A stretch of 64,000 nucleotides of DNA from Virgibacillus halodenitrificans JCM 12304 (GTDB lineage: Bacteria; Bacillota; Bacilli; Bacillales; Amphibacillaceae): positions 1 through 64,000 of the forward strand of contig NZ_BAZS01000012.1 in the NCBI RefSeq assembly GCF_001310895.1, read 5' to 3'. The notes beneath the pieces are model-generated. The model was not told the origin of the DNA, did no database searches, and saw only the letters and a list, made by a program, of their open reading frames with translations. This document shows positions 28,102 through 37,024 of the stretch, in pieces. The stretch's first letter is position 1, and each line of letters begins with the position of its first letter. The position numbers were made by a program, and so were the translations under genes.

Positions 28102-29007
28102 TTGGAACTACGACAATTAAAATATTTCATTGAAGTTGCCAAACGTGAGCATGTTACAGAGGCTGCTGATGCGCTTCATGTTGCACAGTCTGCAGTAAGT
28201 AGACAAATATTTAATCTTGAAGAAGAACTTGGTGTTAATCTTTTTATCAGGGAAGGCAGGAATGTAAGATTGACCCCTATTGGCAGGGTTTTTCTTGATC
28301 ATATGGAGCAAGCATTGAACGTAATAGATGATGGGGTACAAGTAGTAGAAGAATATACAGATCCTCAAAGGGGTACCATTCATATCGGTTTTCCGAGCAG
28401 CTTGGCGGCTTATATTCTACCTACTGCTATTTCTGCTTTTCGAAATCAATATCCAAATGTAAAATTTGAATTGAATCAAGGTTCATATTATGATTTAAAG
28501 AATGCTGTAATTAGAGGTGAAAGTAATATAGCGTTGCTTGGACCTGTTCCACTTAATGAAAAAAGATTAAAGCACTCTATTCTATTTACAGAGAAAATTG
28601 TTGCATTATTACCAGAACAACATAGACTTGCCCAGGAAAAGGCATTACATCTTAATCAATTAAGGGACGATTCCTTTGTTCTTTTTCCAGAAGGCTTTGT
28701 ATTACACGATATTATCATAAAGGCTTGCAGACAGCTTGGATTTTCCCCTAAAGTTTCTTTTGAGGGGAAGGATATTGATGCCATTAAGGGACTGGTTTCT
28801 GCTGGACTTGGTGTATCGTTGGTTCCTGAAATTACGCTTGTTGATCATTTACCACGTTCTACAGTGAAAATTCCCATTAAGGAACCAGATGTAACTCGTA
28901 CAGTGGGTGTAGTTATCCCCGCAGAACGACAACTGCTGCCAACGGAAAAATTATTCTATGAATTTATAAAACAATTCTTTAGCAGACTAGAAAGCTTTCA
29001 ATATTAA
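28102..29007 (+). CDS. gltC: LysR-family regulator GltC
   Basis: A 301-residue LysR regulator. The N-terminal winged helix-turn-helix (MELRQLKYFIEVAKREHVTE..., residues 1-60) and the inducer domain match B. subtilis GltC closely, including VLFPEGFVL and the DAIKGLVSAGLGVSLVPE segment. In B. subtilis GltC activates gltAB and is held in check by glutamate dehydrogenase. Here it stands divergent from gdhA. The TTG start follows AAAGGTGG, and the B. subtilis protein begins with the same MELRQL. Confidence 0.9.
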   Translation: MELRQLKYFIEVAKREHVTEAADALHVAQSAVSRQIFNLEEELGVNLFIREGRNVRLTPIGRVFLDHMEQALNVIDDGVQVVEEYTDPQRGTIHIGFPSSLAAYILPTAISAFRNQYPNVKFELNQGSYYDLKNAVIRGESNIALLGPVPLNEKRLKHSILFTEKIVALLPEQHRLAQEKALHLNQLRDDSFVLFPEGFVLHDIIIKACRQLGFSPKVSFEGKDIDAIKGLVSAGLGVSLVPEITLVDHLPRSTVKIPIKEPDVTRTVGVVIPAERQLLPTEKLFYEFIKQFFSRLESFQY

Positions 29008-29078
29008 ATTCTTTATTTTTGAGTATATATTTATCTACATTTTTCTTGATAAACTTCATTACCTATGATAGTCTATAG

Positions 29079-29127
29079 ATACAATATATCGATAACTAAA
29101 TATAATATTAACACTATATATAGTGTT
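29079..29127 (+). promoter_or_regulatory. Tandem NrdR boxes upstream of nrdEIF
   Basis: The downstream box ACACTATATATAGTGT (29111-29126) is a perfect match to the NrdR consensus acaCwAtATaTwGtgt and extends to an 18-bp palindrome. The upstream box ATACAATATATCGATA (29079-29094) is weaker. Their centres are 32 bp apart, the spacing of about three helical turns usual for NrdR pairs. Confidence 0.8.
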
Positions 29128-29130
29128 TTG

Positions 29131-29296
29131 GTTATGGTTACACCATTCGTGTTTAAAAGGGAATCCAGTGAAATTCTGGAACTGTACCCGCAACTGTAAT
29201 TGTGACGAACGAGATGATTCCACTGTTTGAGATGTCTATTGAGCAAATGGGAAGGACTCTAGTAGAAAGACCAAAAGTCAGGATACCTGCCATAAC
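29131..29296 (+). ncRNA. Adenosylcobalamin (B12) riboswitch
   Basis: The P1 arms GTTATGG (29131) and CCATAAC (29290) enclose the conserved core. AAAAGGGAATCCAGTG and ACTGTACCCGCAACTGTAA come first, and the B12 box GTCAGGATACCTGCCA ends it. A terminator hairpin follows at 29373, so ligand binding should stop transcription before nrdE. This would switch off the B12-independent reductase when cobalamin is available. Confidence 0.93.
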
Positions 29297-29372
29297 TTGT
29301 AGTTTCCATTCTCCGGGATTAGAGAAGGTGAAACGATGGATGCTAGTTTAAGTAGCACTGTTCTGTCGTTTT

Positions 29373-29406
29373 GACCGTTCCTAATATGAGGAGAACGGTT
29401 TTTTTA
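29373..29406 (+). terminator. Riboswitch-controlled terminator
   Basis: Arms ACCGTTC and GAACGGT with a loop of about 12 bases, followed by seven T. It lies between the B12 riboswitch and the nrdE ribosome site and is probably the expression platform. Confidence 0.85.
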
Positions 29407-29463
29407 TTGCACTAAAGGTTAAGGTGACAGTATATCGGTATTATTTTTTTGAGGAGGTTTCAC

Positions 29464-31698
29464 ATGATAACAAAGAATTTGGATTACGAAGAAAAGGTAA
29501 TGGAATGGATTAACCGGGCAGCAAAAGAATTACCCATAAATACGGAAAAGTATATTGAAAAATCATTGAGAGCAATTCAAGAAGATACTTCTTTGGAAAA
29601 AATAACCGATATTTTAGTTAAGAATGCTTTAGAAAATATTGACGAATCTGCACCTGAATGGGCGTTTCTTGCCAGCAGAATTTTTCTTGAGGAGCTATAT
29701 CGTCAAGCTGCCAAAAACCGGGACTTTGATGTGAATCTACGTTATGGCAATTTTTATAAATTAATTAGTACGCTAACGGAGCAAGGAATTTATGCTACTA
29801 ACCTATTAAATAAATATAATAAAGAAGAGATTGAAGCTTTTGAAAAGCAGCTTGATCCACAAAGAGATTTGCTGTTTAACTATCTAGGAATACATACCAT
29901 AGCAAGTCGCTATCTTGCTACAGATCACAATAAGAATGTAATGGAGTTACCTCAGGAACGTTGGATGATAATTGCTATGTATTTAATGCAGGATGAGGAT
30001 AAGGCGCAACGTGCACAACTTGTCCAGGAAGCATACTGGGCACTTAGCAACCTTTATATGACAGTGGCTACCCCAACGTTAACGAATGCCGGAAAAACGC
30101 ATGGTCAGTTATCCAGTTGTTTTATTGATACAGTCGACGATAGTCTTCAATCTATTTATGACAGTAATACAGATATTGCCAAACTGTCGAAAAATGGTGG
30201 CGGAATTGGTGTATATATGGGTAAAATCCGCAGCCGCGGTAGTGCAATTAAAGGATTTAAAGGTATGTCCAGTGGGGTAGTACCTTGGATTAAGCAGCTG
30301 AATAATACAGCTGTTAACGTGGATCAGTTGGGCACTCGTAAAGGGGCCATTGCCATTTATTTAGATGCATGGCATAAAGATATTGAAGCATTTCTTGATC
30401 TGAAGCTAAATAATGGAGATGACAGAATGCGCGCCCATGATATTTTTACAGGGGTTTGCTTGCCTGATTACTTTATGGAACAAGTGGACAAGCGGGGCGA
30501 TTGGTATCTGTTTGACCCACATGAAGTACGACAGGTTATGGGCTTCTCCTTGGAAGATTTCTATGATGAAGAAAAGGGCAGCGGAACATGGCGCGAAAAG
30601 TACGAAGCATGTATTCAAAACGAGAATCTTTCCAGAACACAGGTGCCAGCTATTTCTATTATGAAAAGGATAATGAAATCACAGCTTGAATCAGGCACGC
30701 CTTTCATGTTTTATCGTGACGAAGTGAATCGTCAGAACAGTAATGAACACGAAGGAATTATTTATTGCTCGAATTTATGCACAGAAATTACGCAAAATCA
30801 ATCTCCAACGCAATTTATAGAAGAATTTGTAGAAAATGAAAACACGATTGTGCAAAAATATAAATCTGGTGATTACGTTGTTTGTAACTTAAGCTCAATT
30901 AATCTGGGAAAAGCTGTTCCCGACGGTGTGCTTGATCGTTTGTTAAAAATCCAAGTACGTATGTTGGATAACGTAATAGATATAAATACATTGCCAATTA
31001 AGCAAACACAATTAACAAATCAAAAATACCGAGCTATCGGCTTGGGTACATTCGGGTGGCATCATTTACTTGCCAAGAAGAATATTAAATGGGAGACAGA
31101 CGAAGCAGTGAATTTCGCTGACGAGTTATATGAGGAAATTGCTTATTTAACCATTAAAAACAGTATGGAATTAAGTAAAGAAAAGGGCTCCTATCCTGTA
31201 TATGAAGGCAGTAAGTGGCAAACGGGTGAATACTTCACCAATAAAGGGTATACGAGTGACAAATGGACAGGTCTTAAAGAACAAGTAAAGCAGAACGGAA
31301 TGCGTAATGGCTATTTAATGGCTGTTGCACCAAACTCTACAACAGCGATGATTGCCGGTTCTACAGCTAGTATTGATCCTGTATTTAAAGCTTTTTACAA
31401 CGAAGAAAAGAAGGATTTTAAGATTCCTGTTACGGCACCAGAATTAGATCATCATACGTACGATATTTATCGCCGTTCTGCATATATTGTCGATCAACGT
31501 TGGTCTGTGAAACAAAATGCGGCTAGACAAAAGCACGTAGATCAAAGTATTTCATTCAACTTTTATGTGCCAAATACGATTAAAGCCTCTGTTTTGCTAA
31601 ATCTTCACTTGCAGGCATGGCAGGAAGGATTAAAAACAACTTATTACGTACGTTCAACATCAAATGATGTCGAAGAATGTGAGTGGTGTCAAAGTTGA
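29464..31698 (+). CDS. nrdE: Class Ib ribonucleotide reductase large subunit
   Basis: A 744-residue catalytic subunit that reduces ribonucleoside diphosphates. The active-site cysteines are Cys219 (QLSSC), Cys439 (NLCTEI, the radical cysteine) and Cys474 (VVCNLSS). The C-terminal redox pair is Cys739 and Cys742 in CEWCQS. I see no N-terminal ATP-cone. ATG 29464 lies 6 bases after GAGGAGG. It heads nrdE-nrdI-nrdF, an order that differs from nrdI-nrdE-nrdF in B. subtilis. It is controlled by NrdR boxes and a cobalamin riboswitch. Confidence 0.93.
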   Translation: MITKNLDYEEKVMEWINRAAKELPINTEKYIEKSLRAIQEDTSLEKITDILVKNALENIDESAPEWAFLASRIFLEELYRQAAKNRDFDVNLRYGNFYKLISTLTEQGIYATNLLNKYNKEEIEAFEKQLDPQRDLLFNYLGIHTIASRYLATDHNKNVMELPQERWMIIAMYLMQDEDKAQRAQLVQEAYWALSNLYMTVATPTLTNAGKTHGQLSSCFIDTVDDSLQSIYDSNTDIAKLSKNGGGIGVYMGKIRSRGSAIKGFKGMSSGVVPWIKQLNNTAVNVDQLGTRKGAIAIYLDAWHKDIEAFLDLKLNNGDDRMRAHDIFTGVCLPDYFMEQVDKRGDWYLFDPHEVRQVMGFSLEDFYDEEKGSGTWREKYEACIQNENLSRTQVPAISIMKRIMKSQLESGTPFMFYRDEVNRQNSNEHEGIIYCSNLCTEITQNQSPTQFIEEFVENENTIVQKYKSGDYVVCNLSSINLGKAVPDGVLDRLLKIQVRMLDNVIDINTLPIKQTQLTNQKYRAIGLGTFGWHHLLAKKNIKWETDEAVNFADELYEEIAYLTIKNSMELSKEKGSYPVYEGSKWQTGEYFTNKGYTSDKWTGLKEQVKQNGMRNGYLMAVAPNSTTAMIAGSTASIDPVFKAFYNEEKKDFKIPVTAPELDHHTYDIYRRSAYIVDQRWSVKQNAARQKHVDQSISFNFYVPNTIKASVLLNLHLQAWQEGLKTTYYVRSTSNDVEECEWCQS

Positions 31699-31700
31699 GG

Positions 31701-32132
31701 ATGCTAATTGCGTATCATACCTATAGTGGCAATACGGAAGAAGTTGCTGATCATATTGCAAAAAAACTTTATGATAAAGGGTTTAATGTAGATACACATC
31801 TTATGGGTATAGATCCCCCCGTAGATGTCTCCCATTATGATTTTATCTTTATTGGAACATTTACATGGGATAGGGGCAGTACGCCTGAAGAAGTGAAAGA
31901 CTTTATATGGGAAATTGGCTACAAGCCTGAGAATGTTGCAGTTTTTGGTACGGGTGATACACAATTTGGCGGGGATGAATTGTTTTGTAAAGCAGTAGAT
32001 AAACTGGTTCAATTTTATAATAGTAAATGGCCAGGGCTTAAAATTGAACAGTCCCCCCGGGGATATCAGGAAAAAATGGTTTATGATTGGGTGGAAGGAG
32101 TTTTAGAACATGTCAGAAGTTATGCTTTCTAA
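31701..32132 (+). CDS. nrdI: Flavodoxin-like NrdI, cofactor-assembly protein
   Basis: A 143-residue flavodoxin-fold protein beginning MLIAYHTYSGNTEE, the FMN phosphate loop. GTFTWDRGSTPEE and FGTGDTQFGGDELFCKAVD are NrdI-like. It supplies the oxidant that builds the dimanganese-tyrosyl radical in NrdF. The start is uncertain between ATG 31701 and TTG 31695, which overlaps the nrdE stop. The 3' end overlaps nrdF by 23 bases. Position between nrdE and nrdF settles the call. Confidence 0.88.
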   Translation: MLIAYHTYSGNTEEVADHIAKKLYDKGFNVDTHLMGIDPPVDVSHYDFIFIGTFTWDRGSTPEEVKDFIWEIGYKPENVAVFGTGDTQFGGDELFCKAVDKLVQFYNSKWPGLKIEQSPRGYQEKMVYDWVEGVLEHVRSYAF

Positions 32133-33153
32133 AGCAAAGACTTTGGAGCCGCGTAATCCAAACAAGTCCACAGGCTTATTTGGAGGAAAATCAAGCGGAA
32201 TATTGAATTGGAATGATATTGCATATCCACATTGGTATAAGATATACAAGCGGCTGATTGGGAATTATTGGCAGGCTGATGAGGTAAATATGGCAGGTGA
32301 TGTAAAACAATTTTCCACATTATCAGAAGCAGAGAAAGAGGCATATTTAAAGATCATCGGATTATTGTCCACATTAGATGGACCACAAACACGTACTGCT
32401 TTACTAATTTCGTTATATGCAACAGATCCGTCCGTACAATCAATAATGGCGGTAATTGCCCAGCAAGAAGCTGTGCATAATGAAAGTTATTCCTATGTAC
32501 TTGCTTCCGTTGTCTCACTGGATGAACAAAACGAATCTTTTCAGCTTGGAAGAAAAGATCCTGTGTTGTTGAAACGAAATGAAAACTTAGTAAACCAATA
32601 CAATTCATTTGTGGAAAAACCTACAATGGATAACATTCTAAAAACGCTAGCGTATACTGCGTTACTTGAAGGAATGTTCTTCTATTCTGGCTTTGCATTT
32701 TTCTATAATTTGGCTCGTCATAACAAAATGGTTGGTACTTCCACGATGATTAGTTATATTAATAGAGATGAACTGGAGCACGGCCGTTTCATTGCTGAGC
32801 TATTCAGAGCAACATTGGCAGAAAACCCGGAACATAATACAGAAGAATTTGTTGAATGGGTATACGATCACTTTAAGCAGTCAGTAGAACTGGAAACAGA
32901 ATGGTCGAATTATGTATTGGGAAATGTAGAGGGAATAGATTTAGAGGAAATGGAAGGCTATATTAAATACCGTGCAAATAAAATGCTCCGGATGATGGGA
33001 TTGGAAGAATTATATCCAGAGCATGTGGAGAATCCAATGAAGTGGATTCGTGCATATGTGGATAACTTTGATGGAACTAAAACTGATTTCTTTGAACAAA
33101 AATCAAGACAGTACACCAAAACAAGTGATTTAAACGGATTTGACGATCTTTAA
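32110..33153 (+). CDS. nrdF: Class Ib ribonucleotide reductase small subunit
   Basis: A 347-residue ferritin-fold radical subunit. Metal-ligand segments AQQEAVHNESY and RDELEHGRF are visible, as is the FFYSGFAFFYNLARHNK helix. It stores the tyrosyl radical used by NrdE. AAGGAG precedes the ATG inside the end of nrdI, which implies translational coupling. An inverted repeat follows the stop. Confidence 0.92.
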   Translation: MSEVMLSKAKTLEPRNPNKSTGLFGGKSSGILNWNDIAYPHWYKIYKRLIGNYWQADEVNMAGDVKQFSTLSEAEKEAYLKIIGLLSTLDGPQTRTALLISLYATDPSVQSIMAVIAQQEAVHNESYSYVLASVVSLDEQNESFQLGRKDPVLLKRNENLVNQYNSFVEKPTMDNILKTLAYTALLEGMFFYSGFAFFYNLARHNKMVGTSTMISYINRDELEHGRFIAELFRATLAENPEHNTEEFVEWVYDHFKQSVELETEWSNYVLGNVEGIDLEEMEGYIKYRANKMLRMMGLEELYPEHVENPMKWIRAYVDNFDGTKTDFFEQKSRQYTKTSDLNGFDDL

Positions 33154-33160
33154 GATTAAA

Positions 33161-33196
33161 AGAAGCATGCCTCTTTTTCACCGGAGGCATGCTTCT
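33161..33196 (+). terminator. Stem-loop after nrdF
   Basis: Perfect 13-bp arms AGAAGCATGCCTC and GAGGCATGCTTCT around a loop of about 10 bases. The T tail is poor, so it may be a weak terminator or a stability element. Confidence 0.65.
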
Positions 33197-33253
33197 TGAT
33201 GATTTATTGTAAATGCTGGGGCGCATATGATACCTCATATAATCTTATTTTTT

Positions 33254-34013
33254 CATAGTTGGAGGAAACTGCGACGTAAATTTGTAGTAGATTTCATTTT
33301 AAGGAGGGGAATAGACCCATTGATTTCCACTGCAGGGGGACGCTTTCACACCTCCGGGTACAAGCGCGACATCTGTTCGTAACCTCACAGTGTCTTCTTT
33401 GCCGCCCGGCATGGCTTCAGTCGCTTCCTCCGCTACGCTCCGTGCAGGGTCTTCAGCTCATGCAATTCGAGGCCACTGAAAAAGTCATTTTCTACTAAAA
33501 TAGAAGTTTTTCAAAAGACGCTATCCCAAAATTTTGTTTTGTTAATATGCATAAATGGAGAGCCAGAACTAGTTTATGCCACTCATAGGCTAAAAAGTGG
33601 TGATGTAATTTTTTGGAACTAGCCTTCTCAAGAATTTACCGGACTTTTTCAGTGGCCTCATGCTATTCCGGCAGGAGTCGCGGGCCAACAGGACGTTGGT
33701 TATGCAATCGTTGCCACAGGACGTGGCGTTCTTAGATTGCCCCCTTCCGCTCCAATCAATTTGTATCTGCTTTAAACCATAAATAGCGGGTTAATATCTA
33801 ACCACTTTTCCAGTGTAGGAAAAACAACAGGGCTTTTTGATGGGGCGAGTAATCGCAGCCCCAGCTGAAGATCCCGCAGGAAGTGGTTTTCTTCCGAGGA
33901 AGCTGAAGCGTTGCCCACGGAAAGCGGAGTGTGTTTTCCGCAACGGCCGCTTAGAGTACTATTAAGTTACGTCGTAGTTTAACTATTTTGCTAATCACTG
34001 GTGGCCCCCAACA
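33254..34013 (-). repeat. Mosaic intergenic repeat, copy B, carrying a nested element
   Basis: Reverse-orientation copy of the repeats at 1-352 and 60547-61105. Ends: CATAGTTGGAGGA at 33254 and the complement of ATGTTGGGGGC at 34003-34013. It holds two small hairpins with the same loop (33685-33699 and 33713-33727), and it lacks the 34-35-bp module that the other two copies carry, so it shows both empty sites. A 187-bp element is inserted at 33471-33657. No gene is seen in the region 33154-34133. Confidence 0.85.
33471..33657. mobile_element. 187-bp MITE-like element with 16-bp terminal inverted repeats
   Basis: Begins GGCCACTGAAAAAGTC and ends with its exact complement, GACTTTTTCAGTGGCC. 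The flanks are TCATGCAATTC on the left and TCATGCTATTC on the right, an imperfect duplication of repeat sequence that other copies hold once. The interior has no transposase frame, so it would have to be moved in trans. The parent insertion sequence is not in the window. Confidence 0.8.
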
Positions 34014-34133
34014 TAAAATTTATGATCCCTTGCTGATAAAGAAAATATAATCTACGACAGAATCACTCGTCCACAACTAACTAATAGGCAGGTATGCATT
34101 GTAAAGCGAAGATAAAGTATACCTCTATCTTAT

Positions 34134-35399
34134 CTATAATTGATCCAATGGGATAACTTTCCCTGATACTGCGTCAACACCATAGGAACAATCTATTTTT
34201 CCACATAATATATATTTGTCTTCTGTCTGACTGTAGACATAAACAGGTGTAACTTCTACATGTTTACGTAAAAGCTCAAATGCTTGCTGTTTTGTTAAAA
34301 CCGGAGTCTGAGCTGGTGAAAAGTGATCAAAAATTTCAATTAGGCTATCAAAATCTGAGTAATTCAAAGCAGTATATTTTTCACTATCAAGATATACCTG
34401 AAGTTTGCGATCAATTACTCGTCGCCCACGTTCTGCAGGAAGCAACTCTGCAATGATATAAGAATCTTGTAAACGCAAACTGTACAGCATCCATTTACCA
34501 CTGTCATCAGGATAAACTCGTTGTAGGAACCGCTTAATTTCTAATGTTGCTTTTTCCTCATCCTCTTTATCCAGTTCCTTCTTAGAAGTGCTATGATCAG
34601 ATAATGCTTCCTCCTCCGTAGCCTCAAGAGATAAGTCAATTTCTACTGGAGAAAAAGGATCCTTAATAGCTTCTTCCCATTCCATAATAATTTGTTTTTT
34701 TACATAAGCAGCCTGTTCTTCTGCCTCTTCAAATGTAATTACTTTCTTAACGTCATTTGTTAGAAATACGCTCGTTGCACTATAGATAGATTTCCACATT
34801 TCTTCACTCTCTAAAGGCACTTCAAGCAATTGCATTTGTTCTTTCGCAACAGATTCAACAATATCTGTTGTTAACGCAAAAGGCTCCCAATGAATAGCAT
34901 CTTCGGAAGGGAAGTTACCATCAATAGAAAATAGCGTAAGTTGGCCTTCATTATTAAACTCCACATTAATTACACCAGTAGGGAAAACCGGAATGTTATC
35001 AACAGCCGCTTGAAAATGCATTGTCGTTCCCTCTGTAGGCAATAGCTGAAATTGTCGTCCAAATTCCAAGCCGGTAATGTTTTCGATCCATGTAATCGTT
35101 TCTTCTTTTTGATTTAAGTTAGGAAAACTGCCTTCTTCAGCAAAGGAGACATCCTGCACAAAAATAATTCGCTTCACTTTTTCAGTTTGAATATCAATAT
35201 CGATCACAGCAGCACCAGGTGGATTGAGTTCTTCATCCATAGGCTCAGAGTCTTCAGGGAACCACTCTGTGGATAAAAGGTAGCTATGTTCCCCAGGTAT
35301 ACCACTTTCTTTAAAGATGTGGCTTCTTTTCAGAAAGTAGTTGCTTAGACCACACTCTTCTGCAGTAGCTTTCGCTAGTTTTTCCAATTTATTGTCCAT
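34134..35399 (-). CDS. YcdB/YcdC-like (DUF4901-type) hypothetical protein
   Basis: A 421-residue, very acidic protein without signal peptide or membrane helix. It appears to hold two related halves. Each has an extended-strand part (VIDIDIQTEKVKRIIF; WMLYSLRLQDSYIIAELLPA) and ends in a PVLTKQQAFELL-type helix or a substrate-like VDAVSGKVI strand. This is the pattern of YcdB/YcdC repeats, found mostly in spore-forming Bacillaceae. The function is unknown. Family assignment is from overall pattern and is not firm. Confidence 0.6.
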   Translation of the reverse strand: MDNKLEKLAKATAEECGLSNYFLKRSHIFKESGIPGEHSYLLSTEWFPEDSEPMDEELNPPGAAVIDIDIQTEKVKRIIFVQDVSFAEEGSFPNLNQKEETITWIENITGLEFGRQFQLLPTEGTTMHFQAAVDNIPVFPTGVINVEFNNEGQLTLFSIDGNFPSEDAIHWEPFALTTDIVESVAKEQMQLLEVPLESEEMWKSIYSATSVFLTNDVKKVITFEEAEEQAAYVKKQIIMEWEEAIKDPFSPVEIDLSLEATEEEALSDHSTSKKELDKEDEEKATLEIKRFLQRVYPDDSGKWMLYSLRLQDSYIIAELLPAERGRRVIDRKLQVYLDSEKYTALNYSDFDSLIEIFDHFSPAQTPVLTKQQAFELLRKHVEVTPVYVYSQTEDKYILCGKIDCSYGVDAVSGKVIPLDQL

Positions 35400-35557
35400 A
35401 TATATAAAACCCTCACTTTTTTATTTTCTTCAGTATAACATGATGCGATAAAGGTTACATTTCAAGGGAAATAGGAAGTTACTGTAAAGTAATATTGTAA
35501 ATAATCTGAAATAAACATATACTAGAAATAAATAAACCTAAGGAAAGGGAGATTCAT

Positions 35558-35749
35558 ATGCCATTATGGCTTCAAATAGTCGGAGGGCTATTAGTGTTTG
35601 GTTATATTATCGATCTTGTCGCCAAAAAAAGAGGTGGGCGGATAAACCCCGGGGAAAAGGCTAAACCTTTAAATGATGACCCCCGTAATCTTCCGGAAAA
35701 TATTATTCATCAGGCTAATATGAATAACCAAAACCACGGACCTAATTAA
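35558..35749 (+). CDS. Small single-pass membrane protein
   Basis: A 63-residue product with one N-terminal membrane helix (residues 3-22), then a basic KKRGGR turn and a polar asparagine-rich tail. GGAAAGGGAG lies 8 bases before the ATG, so translation is likely. I do not recognise a family. Confidence 0.6.
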   Translation: MPLWLQIVGGLLVFGYIIDLVAKKRGGRINPGEKAKPLNDDPRNLPENIIHQANMNNQNHGPN

Positions 35750-35787
35750 TAATTAAGGATGGAGACTGAGATATAAATAATGAAAGG

Positions 35788-35877
35788 ATGGAAGATCCAA
35801 AACGATTATTCCATAAGGCAGTTGATGAATCACTCCTACAATTAAGTAAAAACGTTGGGGGTGAGTTTTTATTTTAA
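35788..35877 (+). pseudogene. Possible DUF1413-like N-terminal remnant
   Basis: A 29-codon frame beginning MEDPKRLFHKAVDESLLQLS. It resembles the first third of small DUF1413 proteins and then stops early. There is no clear ribosome site. It is probably a truncated remnant, and chance cannot be excluded. Confidence 0.3.
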
Positions 35878-35905
35878 TAAGAAGTTGAATATAGGAGGTT
35901 TGTAT

Positions 35906-36431
35906 GTGAGAAATAGTTTACCAGAATTAGAAACAGAAAGGCTTATTCTAAGAAGAATTACGGAGAATGATCTTCATGATATAAACGAATACGGAGGCTG
36001 TAAAGAGGTATCTCAATTCGTTTCATGGGAAACGCATCAGTCGCTGGAGGATACAAAAAGGTTATGAGCAAGGCGATTCTTATTTTTGGGGCATTATTCT
36101 AAAGGAGAATAATAAGTTAATTGGAACAATCAATTATGTTACTTGGAATCAAAAACACCGAGTAGGTGAAATTGGCTATGTACTATCCCACACGTGTTGG
36201 AGAAGAGGTTTGATGACAGAAGCAGCAACAGAAGTTATCCGATTTGGTTTCAGAGAAGGAGGACTTGTTCGGATTCAAGCGAAATGTTTTCTGGAGAATA
36301 CAGGTTCGGAGGGCGTCATGAAAAAGTGTGGAATGACGTATGAAGGAACACTGAGACAGGCGATGTATGCAAAAGGAAAGCAACATGACTTAAAATTGTA
36401 TGCGATTATTAAAAATGATGATTGTAAATAG
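35906..36431 (+). pseudogene. RimJ-type GNAT acetyltransferase disrupted by an internal deletion
   Basis: GTG 35906 behind AGGAGG starts VRNSLPELETERLILRRIT, a typical RimJ/RimL opening. The frame stops at TGA 36065-36067 after SLEDTKRL. The rest of the protein (GYEQGDSYFWGIILKENN... to the C-terminus at 36431) continues in another frame from 36060. About nine or ten residues expected between the parts are missing. This points to a deletion of about 29 bases rather than a single-base error. The acetyl-CoA loop VLSHTCWRRGLMTEAA is intact in the second part. Confidence 0.75.
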
Positions 36432-36535
36432 TTGAAAACAAACCGTTATCAAAGTGTATAACAAAAAAGTATTATTTGTACGCTTGTTAGTAGGTTATGA
36501 TAAAGGTAACAAGCAAAGAAGCAGGTGTGTAAATA

Positions 36536-37000
36536 ATGAATACGCAACTCAAATGTAAAAAAGCAGAGATCCAGGACCTTCATAAAATTATTGAATTACT
36601 TGCAGATGATGAATTGGGAAGGAAGAGAGAAAGACTTGAGGATCCACTACCGGAAAGTTATATAAAAGCGTTTAATGCAATTCAAGGAGATCCAAATAAT
36701 GAATTAATCCTAGCTGTTCTCGCTGAAGAAATAGTTGGGGTATTACAGATCACCTTCACACCTTACTTAACTTATCAGGGGGGATGGCGAGCGACGATAG
36801 AGGGTGTAAGAACTAATAAATTTTTACGAGGTAAGGGGATAGGAACTCAAATGATCGAATGGGCCATTCACCTTGCAAAAGAAAGAGGCGCCCATGTTGT
36901 ACAGTTGACAACTGATAAACAGCGACCCGAAGCTTTGGAGTTTTATAAACGACTTGGATTTCGAGCTTCCCACGAAGGATTAAAGCTGCATTTAGGTTAA
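36536..37000 (+). CDS. GNAT-family N-acetyltransferase
   Basis: A 154-residue acetyltransferase. Motif A is VRTNKFLRGKGIGTQMIEWA (about residues 100-120), with the acetyl-CoA pyrophosphate loop RGKGIG. The C-terminal AHVVQLTTDKQRPEALEFYKRLGF matches the usual strand-helix end. The substrate is unknown. The ATG follows AGCAGGTG. The adjacent amidohydrolase gene starts 24 bases on and may be co-transcribed. Confidence 0.87.
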   Translation: MNTQLKCKKAEIQDLHKIIELLADDELGRKRERLEDPLPESYIKAFNAIQGDPNNELILAVLAEEIVGVLQITFTPYLTYQGGWRATIEGVRTNKFLRGKGIGTQMIEWAIHLAKERGAHVVQLTTDKQRPEALEFYKRLGFRASHEGLKLHLG

Positions 37001-37024
37001 CTATTTCATTACGGAGGGATTTTT

